This document shows, one piece after another, positions 42,554 through 55,119 of a DNA stretch of 64,000 nucleotides. The position numbers and the translations under genes were made by a program. Below the pieces are notes generated by a model that worked only from the letters and a program-made list of their open reading frames with translations, was not told the DNA's origin and ran no database searches. The stretch's first letter is position 1, and every line of letters begins with the position of its first letter. Source of the stretch: Gordionus sp. m RMFG-2023 (lineage: Eukaryota; Nematomorpha; Gordioida; Chordodea; Parachordodidae); NCBI RefSeq assembly GCF_954871325.1, contig NC_088776.1, forward strand, positions 635,671 to 699,670, in the 5' to 3' direction.

Positions 42554-45500
42554 ATAAATCATGCAGCATCATTTAAGGTAGATGCAATTAACAAGGTACA
42601 CAATCATAGATACACTTATATATTCCATTAGATAAATTTTTAAACAAATAGTATTTACAGAAGGAAAAATAAAAAAAATAATTATATATAATAAAATAAA
42701 TTGACGAGTTTGGACAATAAATAAATATTATAGTTATTATTTGTGGCGTGGTTAAAAAGAATAGTATTTAGATAAAATTATTATCCACTGAAAAATTATA
42801 TGGTTACAACCAACTTCAAAATAACATTGGAAAAATACAAATTAAATATAAAATATCATATAAATCAGATAGATAAAGCAAATAAAAAAATTGAGAATCT
42901 AAAAGGGATAAGGATAATATTTCGGGAGTTAAAATACACATAACGAAACGGATTAAGTTCCTTATCCTTCATAAAGAATGGAATAATGAATATTTAAGGA
43001 AGGGGTTATAAAATAGAAAGAATGAAAGTGCGAAAAAAAAAGGAGATAGCACATATATGGGAAATGATAGACTAGCGTATTAGCAAGAAATAAAAGCTAT
43101 ATTTTTTTCTTATTTATACGCATTTTTCCGAGTCGATATAAAGTTACGAAGTTAAATGAACGAAGTTAATTGCCCAATTTTTTTTGGTCAAGAAAAAGGA
43201 TGTATAAATAATATCGTGAAATAAATTCAATTACCTCAGAAATTAAAATTAGGATTTACAGTAACGGATTCACAAAAAGGTACATTGACTTTATTTATTG
43301 TTAATAGTAAATTATATAGAAAGGATAAATCATAAATTAAAAGTTAAAAATTCATATGATGTTCACAATAGTTCCAAAGGTATATTGTTGATATATACAA
43401 ATTTAGAAACCTTTTTAATTAGATAATAAAAAAAATCTTATTTACACCTTTTGAAGGATCTTCAAGTGACCTAGTAGACTTTGTGTACTCAGAGTTAAAG
43501 TTAAATTTTGTAAAATTATTTACAGTTAATTGTAATTCTTAATAATCATGATTAATTTACTTTTTAAAAATATTTAAAGCCATAGATGACACATTCATTA
43601 AAATCATTCAACCTGCATTTAAACATTTTATTTGGAGAAAATATATTCTGGATCCCATTTTGTTAATGTTATTGATTTTGAAGATTAATTACAAATGTTG
43701 ATATTTTTACCAAAAGTATTTTAATTGATTGTATTTGTCTTTTTAATGCATATTCCTTTTTATTTATCCTATTTTAAGCATATTATAAATAAATATATAG
43801 AATAAAGATATCTTTTTTAATCATACCATTTTTATATACATTTCATTACAACACCATATAATCACACCAATTATGTTTACTTTAGATTAATTTGTATTGC
43901 TTATACAATTTCACATTCTAAAAATAAATTTGAAAATTTTTTTTAAATCTGAAGTAATCTTTTTTTTTAAATCAACTCAAAAATGACTATATTAAAAATT
44001 TAGTATATAACATGAAATATCATTTTTTTTAAATAAAAAAATTGCCACCAAATAAGTTATAATAAAATGTTAAAATTCGTAATGAATATTTTAATGGCAC
44101 AAATTTTGCCAAAATACATAATTTGACGAGTTTGAAGTAATTCTAGAAACCCTGAAGAACCGTAAGAAAATCTTAAGAAGTCTGTTAGAAACTGGTATAA
44201 ATATCCAAATGGTTTATAAGTTTTTAAAATTATATTATTATAAGGAATTAATTAAGAAGATTATGGGACATTAAAGAGCAATTTATTTTTCTAACTCTAT
44301 TAAAAAAAATTTATCAAAAGATATAATTTATAAATTTCAACATAATAAATTCAATAAAAAAATTTATATAAAAGATGAGAAATTGTTTGTAAATTTGAAG
44401 CTTGCTAGGGATTGTTGTGTGTCAATTTTATAGATAACTCATCACAAGGTAAGAACTTTAATGTTTCCAAGAAACTTGAAAATAAGACGTACAATATAAT
44501 TTAAAATGTATTTATTTAAATTTATTATTTTATCAATCATTCTAAATTTCCTAATTTATTGCCATCTTATTTTTATTTTGTATATCAAAAATTAACAATT
44601 ATAATTAATTGGAGTGACCAAAATTTAAAAAAATGATATATAATATTACTGTAAAGCTAGCAATAGATATTATCATACCTTAGAATATATAATTTACTAT
44701 TAACAATAAGGTCTGTACTTTTTTTGTGAATCCAATACTCTTTTAAATTCTGAGGTAATTGAATTTCGTTTACGATGTTATTTATACATCCATTTTCTTG
44801 ATCACTTCGTAACTTTTTATCGATTCGGAAAATGCGTATAAATAAGAAAAAATATAGCTTTTATTTGCTAATACGCCATTTGGCGTAAGTCTATCATCTC
44901 CCAGAATATATAGATGTATACGTAAAAAAAAATAATTTTTTAAATATAGATATGTTGACAATTTTTATTTAAATATTGTATTTTTAATAGATACAAGATT
45001 TCCTGTATCGTTGCTAAATACGCAGAAGTTGAGTTTATTTCCGCACACAATGTATCCGAGATTTTTATTGTTATAAATCATATTCAATTTTAAAATAAAT
45101 CTATTAGGTAAAATTAATACATATTGTATTTACCATTTTTGTCGTATTAGAAGAAAAAGAATAAATATTTTATAACATGTATTTAATTAAATATCTAAAT
45201 TAAATTAAATTAAGTTAATTAAAAATAAATTATAATAATTATAACTCTCATAGTTTTATTCAAGTTAAAATATTATGCCAATATTTTGTTTTATCATTTA
45301 GTATAAATTTTCAATTAGCCAATTTTTCAAAAAATTAATGTACAATAAAATATCCTTTTTATTTATAAATTTTTTTAAAATGCAAACGTCCTTATTCGAA
45401 TTGGTGGAATAATTTAAAATATAAATTTTTAAGAATAATTATTTGATAAAAATAATTAACTTTAAATCACTTTTTTTAACCTTACTTTCGAGGCCATATG

Positions 45501-48500
45501 CCAAAAAAAAACTTACAGCAATTTGCTTTAATTTAAAAATTATTACAAATTTACTGAAAATAAAATATTCATTAATAATTAACATTGAGTTATTACCTTG
45601 CGCACCGAGATCGTTTTAAAATCATCCACAAATTGTAAATTAAATATTAGGTAAAGTTAAAAAGTTTACCATTTATGTTGTATTTTGTAGGAAAAAATAA
45701 ATATTTTAAAACATGTATTTAATTAAATATCTATTTAAATTAATTATAATAATTATAACTCTCATAGTTTTATTTAAAATTTTATGCCATTATTTTGAAA
45801 TTAATCTTTTAGTATAAATTTTCAATTAGCAAATTTTTTTAAACAAAAGTACAATAAAATAACCTTGTTTTTTGTATTTATAAATTTTTTTTAAAATGCA
45901 AACGTATTTATTTGAATTGGTAAAAATATTTTAAATTAAAAATTTTCAAGAATAATTATTTGATAAAAATAATAAACTTTAATTACTTTTTTTTAACCTT
46001 ATTTTGGAGGTCATATGCCAAAAAAAAAAAACTTATAACAATATAATTTAATTTGAAAATTATTACAGTCTTAACTGAAAATAAAATATTTTATTTAATA
46101 ATTTTATTATAAAATTCAAAAAAAATAAAATTTTCAAAAATGATTAATTTTTTTCCATTTCTATTCGCTCTAGCTTTAACTTTTGAGTGTATAAAAAGTA
46201 ATCAATACCCCTTTTATATTTAAGTAAAAATTATGTTCTATCTTATTCGTCCATAAAGCTGGTTCAAGTTATATAAAAAATTTTAAATTATGTTTTATTA
46301 TATGAAATTTGAGATAATAATTTTTAAAAAATGGGAGATCTAGAAGGCACTAAGGTGTCAGTATTTCGGGAGAGAAAGTCGCATAAAAAAACGAAACGGA
46401 TTAAGAATCCTGCATAAAGAATTAAGTAAAGAATATTTATCCAATGCGCGTCAGTGAAAGGAAGTGGTTTATAAAATATAAAGAATGGAGGTGGGAAAGA
46501 AAGAAGAGGTCTGATATAGAGAAAATCAATATTTTTAAAACACGTATTTAATTAAGTAAGATAGAGGGGTATCTATGAAACCGGGAATAAAATAAATTTA
46601 TATAGTTATTATAAAATGTTAATTTATATTAATAATAATGTTTAGCCAAAAGGATAATGTTTTGTGGGCGACTTGGGAGTAGTGAGTACCCAATAATTTA
46701 TTATTTTGTGCTGCAAAATACTTTTTAAAAAAATTATTAAAGCCATTAACATAGAATGCGAACGAGAAAGTAGTTAAAACAAGAATACCTTAAACTTTAA
46801 TTACAACCTATATAATATTTATAGATAGCACTTCGATAATCACCACCCAAGGTTTTTTTTAAATTTTAATTTATTATTATGTATTGTATACAAAATTGTA
46901 TTTATTTCTAATAAACTGTGTGTCGAATATCATGTTAATCAATATTATGCTCCATATTTCAATTAAATAATGTGTTTACAAATAGAAAGTGTTGCAACGA
47001 TCATGTATGGTAGGTGTTAACATGTAAATTTTATTTTTATCGATTAAATATTTCTAATTTTTAGATTACTTAAACAATACGGACCATTACATTGAAAGTA
47101 TATAAATTTGCTTTTACACTATATATGATAATTTCATTTATATATTCTCTCAATGTTTTAAAAATATCTTAAGCTTCTACATTCTGGATAGGAATAAGTA
47201 AATTATTATTTATGTAGCAATTATTAAATTGATTTAGGATTGGAAAATGAAAGTTTTGCTCTTAGCCTAGGTAAATAATTTTTTAAAAATATAGTTGTTT
47301 TTTAGTAATAATTTTAATATAAAACAATTAGCAATACCCAACAGTAAATTATAGTCATTTTTTATACATGAAAAAAATTCCATTTTTTATGAGAAACGGA
47401 CAAAAACGTAATGTATTCTAGGGATCAGTCTTATCGTACAAAATTTTTTGATTAATTTAATTAGTATCTTATCTTGTAAAATTGAGAACAATATGACTGT
47501 ACTTAAAACTAAAAATAGCAAAATGTTTATAATGTAATAAATAAATTTTATTAAAATAGAAAAGATGATATTTATATTATAGGAAAAAATTTTCAGTGAA
47601 ATTCTTTATCTATTTTAAGTGTATAATATGTTAATTTTAAATTAATATCATGGAATTTTTCGTTATCTTGTTTGACCAAAACGAAAATATATAATTGAAA
47701 TCTATATCAGTATTTATCAATAATACTTAAAATTTAGTTAATAATTTTTTGTGATTTTTTAAAAAAAAATTATTAAGTATTATTTTATACTTTTATTTAA
47801 AATACTTTTGTAGCAATAAATTTTTCTCATGCTTTGTAAATTTTTTTCTTAACTTGATTATAATATATGACATATTTTACTATATTCTTTATATTATACA
47901 TACCATCCATATTAATTTTTAAATAATAATATTTTATCATATTCGCAATGAATTTTAAATAAAATTTGAAGTTTTAAATATGAATTTTACTTTCCAATAC
48001 GTTTTTAAAAAAAAATATATATATAGAGTCTGATGTCCTAGTCCGACAAACAATGAATTCAAGTATTTTTCATTACATAAAAGTATATCTACATTTTAAA
48101 ATAAAAATTGTAAGAAATGTAAATGAGCTCCAAATTTTATTTCCAGAAGCAAGAGAAAAAATAAAATAATTTTTCTAAGGGAAATTTCATTTTATTTAAT
48201 AGATTTAAAATATAATTGAATAATAAACATTCGCAATTGATTTCTATTTTCCACGTGATCTCATTCAATTTTTATATTTAACCAATTATAAAAATAGTTA
48301 AATGTTAATCGGTTTGTCACAGTATATGATCCATCTTTTATCAAAGTGTCTAGGTACAAAAATATTGAGTCTATATCTTATCTAGACATTTTTTTCAAAT
48401 AAGATAGTATTAACGAATAGTATTTTTGATGCATAAAAATCGTTGCCATTTTATCTGTCCATCACTCTGACACGCTTTGAGCGCTGCATATCTTTTAATC

Positions 48501-51500
48501 TTTTAACACTATTGTACAACTTGAATCACGTCTAAGATCCTTAAAACATTCCTTGGTTTTCGATAGGCATAAATAAACAATGATTAAATTTAATCAATGA
48601 CTATCGTCGCTTATCTAGTAAATTATACTACATATGACTCTATTGTTGCATTCGCTAGAAAATACATAATGTCAATCAAAATAATAATATAAACCAAATA
48701 GATATAATATAAAATGCATGAACTATAATAATATCTTATATAGCATTTATCACAAATATCACCTACAAACTAAAGAATTTGAGGGGTAGTATAAACATAA
48801 AAGAAGAGAAGTGAAGAGAAGAGAAACATATTTTTTTTAATATCAATCCCAGTCGTGATACCCGTACAATATATATATTATCAAACATTTAACCGTTTAG
48901 GTGTTTCTCCATTTTCAATATATTTTACCAACTAATATATCTGATTATGACGCATTCAACTTTAATTGAAAAATATTTGTTAGATTCAATTTCTTTTTTA
49001 AAATTTATTATTCTTGGTTTTAAGATGGATATTTTAAACTTCATCAACATGGAGTACAATTTTTTTTTAAAAAAATTCAAAAAAAGTACCCCCTTTCAAA
49101 TTTTAAGAACCGGTTACTTACTTCTTCTTTCCATTGTAGGAGTTATTGCAATACTCTATCTTCAAGAACACTAATTCAAGGACTTTTTAGTACAGCAAAA
49201 AATGTGTTGATAATAAAAATATGAGAATGTTTAATGAATATAATATGATAATAATATCTTATAATAAATACATATAAATAAAATATCATAACGAATAAAA
49301 AAAAATGCTTGGTTAAATTTACAATTTGAGTTTTAACATTAATTTCGATTGTATCAAACCTTTATAAAAATGCATCTTAATTGTATCTTGAGAAATAGTA
49401 TCTTTATATAGATCCATTTTTGTGATCTGTTAATGTGCCTTAGATATTTAAAAAGTATCATTTAATAAGTATGAATATGATATGATATAAATAGTAATTG
49501 AGTAATATATTTCATTTCTTATTGAAAATGATTTGAAAAAAAATGTTTATTTTTTAATAAAAAGGGAAATATCTTAATATGAATAATACCAATTTGAAAT
49601 AATTATTCTGGATATTTAAGATAAAAGTTTAGTTTCCATTTATAAATACCAAGCAATAATAATGCTATTTCTATTCAGATATTTCAATTAATACATAATA
49701 ACAAATTAAAGACTATACATATATAAATGCCACCTAAAAAAACAATATAAAATTTTATTCAAAAAATAATGGAAAGGAAGGGGGGGGGGTGCATGGAAAA
49801 CGTTCATAAAAAAAAGCGTAAATAATTATATCTATATTTTTCAATTTAGATTTTTATCTGAAATTCTTTTGCCTCAAATGTTTTGATTAAGTTTTTAAAA
49901 AATGGATGGGTCCACAATGTCCATTGGTGGAAGTAGTAATTGGATTAAAATTATTCTTAATTATTTTTTTTCGGCTTGAGTAAGTGTGCGATTGTATCCA
50001 TATTTATGAAGAAAGTGATAAAACCAGTTATAACCCTAGGTAAAAGAAACCCGCTTGGGATAGTTCCCATAAGGTCTAGGGCCAGGCAAGATTCTGAAAT
50101 ATTGTGGATTTGAGATTTTCTAGGAATAGACTGAGAAGTTTATATATTGGTGAAGTTGATCCCCTGCCTTTAATACAATTTAACACATGTCTACCCATAG
50201 CATTAACTGTCAAGTTGTAATTCATTCAGCTATGGGGTTGGAATACATCGTAGCCGAATATATGACCTGGAGAAACTCCTATTTGTTCATTTGCTAATTG
50301 GCTTTATAAATTTTACTAGATAAAGTTACCATCCCCTCATGTTAATTTATTTAATATTTTGAAAGAATTGGAAAGGCTGTTTAACATTGCACTCCATATT
50401 ACAATAGTCTAATCAATTAAACATTAAGGTAGATCAATTTTATAATGACAATATAACATTATAGGAGTAAAAATTCAACATTTTATAGAACTAACCTCTT
50501 AAAATTTCTAGTATCTTTAATTTATTAAAAATCTGCTAAGTTTTTCTAAATTTTTACATATTTAAAGTGTAATGTTTAGGAAATATTAGTTTGTTTATAT
50601 TTTTGCATTACCCAAAATTTTATATTAAATTCCCTTAATTATTCCTAAATATTTAATGACCAAAATTCCCAGGGAATTTACATTTTTAAGCATAAAAAAT
50701 TTATTAATATTTTTTTTATAATTAAATAAAGATTTTATAGTAAAACGACTAGGTAACTTATATTTATTTTTTTTATCCTTGGGAAAATATGAATGAATCA
50801 AATTTTTTTATATAATAATTTCAATATTCAACAGAATTAAAAATTGCTTATAATTATAAGCAGGGTTTGGGCAAATCGAAAAAAAATTTTATTCGAATAT
50901 TTTAAATATAGTACTTAAATGTATATTAAAAAAATTGGAAAATAATATTTAAATACAAATATTCTGACAAATCATTTTACAAGTCGATTTTTATAGAACT
51001 ACTATATTTTTTTACTTAAATGATATTTTTGTTATTCTAATAATTAAGTAAAATAAAATCATAAAAATTTCTCTATAAACAAACCCTCCTCCTTTCAAAT
51101 GTTGGCCATATTTTTCGATGAAAAATAGTTTAAAATAAAATGACTGTATAAAAAAGCATTAACAAAATTATTTTTATAAAATATAAGATAGACAAAGGCC
51201 TACAATATATGGACTTAAAAGATGTTTTTTGTTTATAATTTTTACAAAAAGGGTGGGTTAGGAGTATAATAAATTAATTGGGAAGAGGGGGAAGTTATCT
51301 TTTAAATTTTTAGATGAAATGGAGGAAAAATATATTGCTTTAAAAAATTTTAATACTTTTTTATATTAAAGACCTATTACAAACAAAGACTTATATTAAC
51401 ATAGACTTATTCTCAACTCCCAATTCTTACAATGTTATAAAAACATCGTTCATTTTTCTTGCGAAGATTCAGGGCATTATAATGATTTTAACGTTAATAT

Positions 51501-54500
51501 TAAATTTCTATAATTTTTTAATTATTTAAATCGTTTATAAATATAAATTGCAAGACATAACATTTTTTTTATAAAAGATATAATATAAAAATAATTAATT
51601 TTTTTTTTAAAAATTCATATTATAATAAATTTTGAAAATATATATGTATTTTAAACAATTTTTATATTAATAAAACTAAGTATCAAAAAAAAGTTTCACA
51701 AGATAGAGCACTTTAAAAAAAATTGATTTTACATTTCCGGTAAAAATCAAATAAAAAGCCCGCCCAAAAAAATGATTATAAAGTTGAAAAAATAACTGCA
51801 GGAAAAAAATACAATACAGTAACATATATATATCTGGATTATTATCATGAGTAAAAAAATATAATTTTAATTTTTTTTCCATTATACAAAAACATAATTT
51901 CCTTTTTTTTGTAAACTTTTATGTTTTCGTTAATTATTATGAAGGTATTTTTAATTATATTCAAATTTATCAATAACATGAATTTTAAAATTATATCATT
52001 TTATATTATAAAATATATATTGTTGTAATTAAATTTTATTTTTGCTTAAAAAAAATATACCAATTAAATTTTAAAAAATGATCCATCTTTCTAAAAATTT
52101 CATGTTAATTTATTTTCTTATTATATATGAATTTTTAAACAATAGTTATTTATTTTTATATTATACCTTTTAAAAAAAATATTATACACCTTGCAATTTA
52201 TATTTATATGCATATATTGAAATTATTTATAAATACATGAATTATTTAACCTTAAAATCATTATGAAAACATAGACTTATTATGATGAAGAATTGTATAT
52301 TTGCATATGAAGATTATTTTAAAGACGTTTTTTTTAAAATTTTTAAGCAGTCCGTATTAATTAAGTCTATTATTATAATATCATGATATTTTTAAACATC
52401 TACCAAGTTTATATATTTTGTATATTCATAGTCAGAATTTTTCAAATATTTCTGGATAATTTTCTGTAATAAACATTTAATTTAAAAGGAAAATTCCAGC
52501 AAACTCATATTATTCATGTCAAACAATGTACTATTTATTAATATGCATTCATTGCAAATCAGAGATTTTTAAATTTAATTCATGTTTTAAAAAAATAACT
52601 CCTTTACATTCACGATTTTTTAATAATTGGTAGTAAGCGTATTTAAAATTTAAGTTATTCTTCTTAAAATATATGAATGAAGTAATTACAATTAATTAGA
52701 AATGTACAATTAATTATAACGGCTGGAAAGCGCTCAAAATTTTTAGGGGGGATTCTAATAAATATCCTGTCATGTAGACGCTGCCTCTAATCAATTTATG
52801 GAAAAATAACTAACTAAATAAATGCTAACACCTCCTCACTTACCAAATTCCAAGCCAATGCTCCATGATTAACTTAGTAAGGTTCGAAATATAATATCAT
52901 TTAATTTATGCCTATTTTGTCTATTAATCATATAATTGTTTATTAAAAAAATAATTTTTATAATTTGTAAATTATTTCGCACATATACATTTAATTGATT
53001 TTCAAAAACTAAAATAATGATTTTACTATGATGTGGAAGAGTTTAAAGGCCCTCTTATACTTTCTATTTTAAAAATTTTAAGTACATGCTGATGATATAG
53101 ACTTTGCTATTGTTAGAGATTCATTCTCTGCTAAATAATTAAACTTATTTTGAAGAAGAAAAAAATCGATGGACTGAAATCTTTATTTTATATAGTTTTT
53201 TCTAGTTCTATAGCCTAATTTTCTTCAAAAAAAAATTTATATCCTAGGTTTTAGTGTTATTTTAGCCAGAAAAATATTGCCTAATCCTCAAGATTTTGAT
53301 AATATAGGTATAGACCTTTGTTCCCTCTATGAGCAAAATTTTCAGGCTTGTGTAATATTTTTTGGGATGATGTATTGAGTTAACAGTTCTTAAAAATCGA
53401 CTCATAACGAGCCACAACACTATTAGGTTTCCCTTTCGTAAATACTCATTTTATTTCTAAAATAAAATTTAATCGGCTAATATACAAATTTTATTTAAAT
53501 AAATTATTTGCGAATTTAGATGTATAAAATATATTTTATATTCGTCTAAAATTCGTGGATAGCAATAGATTCAAAAAAAATACATTTTCTATTTTGTATT
53601 TTAAAAAAAAACAAATAAAAAGATACTTTTAAGAAATATTTAAATAAATATGCTATAATAATTAAATTTGGAATCTATGATTTTGAATTTCAAATTGTAT
53701 TGTAAAATGAAATTAATTCAAAAATATAATTTTTTTTTTCTTACTTCATTTTTTTCAGAATCAGTCAATGGAACCCTAGGAATTACTATAGGTATTCATA
53801 TTTGGAATTAATATAAATAATTTTTATTAGTTTTATTTTAGATAAATAATAATTCTCAGAATTAATTTTAAATCAATCTTACTTTTTATTCAGAATTTAT
53901 TTGTTATATTTTCCTCCTATGTCTATCTTTCTTTCTATCTTTTCTTTCTTTCTTTCTTACCTTCCTTAGAAAATATTAAATTAAGTGTTATAAAAATAAT
54001 TTGGTAAAAATTTCAAATTTCAAAATTAACAAAAATTTTTATTTTATGCATATTACATAATTTAAGGTTATTAGAAAAGTTTTGAAATTTACAAATCTTT
54101 TAAAACTTTTTAATGGAAGATTTCGGATATAATTCATTAATTTTTTAAAGTTACAAAAGTTTTTAAATTTAATAAATATATTTAGTTCAAAAATGAAACA
54201 TTTTATAAAAAAATTACTTCAATATAAAAACAAAGATAATCTCCCAGGTCATGCTGGGCAGTTAACTATGAATAGATATCACGTTAGATCGTCTCTACGA
54301 TGTTTTTCAGTGTTACCACGATATAATTTTTTAATCTAAACTAGCAAAAAAATACTATTTCTAAAAAAATAAACAAATGTGACGAACTATATGACTAAAA
54401 ATCATTTTATTGTTTATTATAGGATTGATTGTTATAGAAATTATATTTTTTTTCTTTCTTCTAGGAAGATTAAATTATTATATATTAGTTTTGGGAAATA

Positions 54501-54610
54501 TGACAATCACATCAGTTAGAAGTATATAATAATTATATTAATAAGTTGAGCATGTACTTAATTTGTTTTCTTAATGTTATCAGATAAATCATATGACATA
54601 CAGATAGAAG
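42554..54610 (+). CDS. Candidate micro-exon series in the spacer between duplication arms
   Basis: Short open segments with AG before and GT after: 42554-42577 (24 nt), 43262-43279 (18), 44434-44448 (15), 46825-46851 (27), 47238-47270 (33), 53759-53791 (33) and 54584-54610 (27). All lengths divide by three. Except the first (open only in phase 0), all are open as class 1-1 exons. The six class 1-1 peptides are TDSQK, NSSQ, STSIITTQ, LENESFALSL, SVNGTLGITI and KSYDIQIE, Ser/Thr-rich with sequons. Acceptors at 53758 and 54583 have long pyrimidine tracts. A longer variant of the third (44409-44448, phase 0 to 1) could join the phase-0 exons upstream to this series. This resembles micro-exon genes known from flatworms, but the segments were picked by eye and chance is a real alternative. 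Confidence 0.25.
42890..44910. repeat. Inverted repeat around a 1.4-kb interior
   Basis: 43060-43290 (TAGACTAGCGTATTAGCAAG ... GATTCACAAAAAGG) recurs reversed at 44690-44910 (CTTTTTTTGTGAATCC ... TTGCTAATACGCCATTT). 42890-43050 (CGAAACGGATTAAG, TAAAGAATGG) recurs directly at 46330-46520. Probably a non-autonomous element and a partial copy; no coding frame. Confidence 0.55.
45107..46095. repeat. Tandem duplication of a roughly 480-bp A+T-rich unit
   Basis: 45107-45590 and 45651-46095 share in order AACATGTATTTAATTAAATA, TATAACTCTCATAGTTTTAT, TAAAATGCAAACG and CATATGCCAAAAAAAAA. Clearly diverged. Confidence 0.75.
46855..53240. other. A+T-rich spacer, no recognised gene
   Basis: Contains a 75-residue frame at 48947-49174 with a hydrophobic end (GYLLLLSIVGVIAILYL) whose last part follows a good acceptor at 49136. 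Also holds a G+C-richer patch at 49880-50340 with no readable frame, and an isolated transposon end at 52769. Confidence 0.4.
53252..53422. mobile_element. hAT-like MITE, copy 6
   Basis: 171 bp from TAGTGTTAT to CCACAACACTA, flanked by CTAGGTTT and TTAGGTTT (seven of eight match). It shares CCAGAAAAATATTGCC and CAGGCTTGTGTAATATT with the other copies. Confidence 0.8.
53924..53966. repeat. Short TTTC/TATC tract
   Basis: Imperfect TCTATCTTTCTTTCTATCTT-type run, the only notable pyrimidine microsatellite in the spacer between the duplication arms. Confidence 0.8.
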
Positions 54611-54902
54611 GTATACGAATAATATTATTTACTCTTGTTTACAATTTAACAAGGGTATTTTTTTTTTTTTATAAAACTTAAAAAATTAAATTTTATTGAA
54701 AAAATTTATAGAATATATTGTCAATGCTATTATTTAATTGAGTTTTAATTTATAAAAAAAAAATTAAGAGGATATTTATTGTAAGAATTACAAATTTTAC
54801 ATATCATAATTTATTTTACAATTAATTTTTTTTTTTACAATCAAATTTTTGCCTTAGTTTTAAAAGAGATTTTATATAAAAAATTTTTTTTTTTGAGGAT
54901 TA

Positions 54903-55118
54903 CAGTGTTGTGATGATATAATGAAACATGTTGACGATTAAATTAAAACCCATCCTTATAATATTTTGTTTTTGCAAAAATAATTAAAATAATAAATGGA
55001 GGAATAAAAAGAATTTTTCAATAATGCTTTGTCTATATTTTAATTATTTTTGCAAACAATATTTTTATATGAATGTTTTAATTTAATCTTCAATTTGTAT
55101 TAAATCATCACAACACTG
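54903..55118. mobile_element. Tc1/mariner-like MITE hairpin
   Basis: 216 bp, almost fully palindromic: CAGTGTTGTGATGAT at one end and its complement at the other, both arms continuing with ATTAAATTAAAAC and TTTTGCAAAAATAATTAAAA. Flanked on both sides by TA, the Tc1/mariner target. Confidence 0.75.
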
Positions 55119-55119
55119 T

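Noticed and set aside
47246-47270. MKVLLLA signal-peptide-like start
   Set aside because: The frame meets TAG after seven codons, before any donor.
48947-49174. 75-residue ORF with a hydrophobic C-terminus
   Set aside because: Half of it is A+T-driven Phe/Lys/Ile; the acceptor-like site at 49136 inside it argues against a single exon. Left as unproven.
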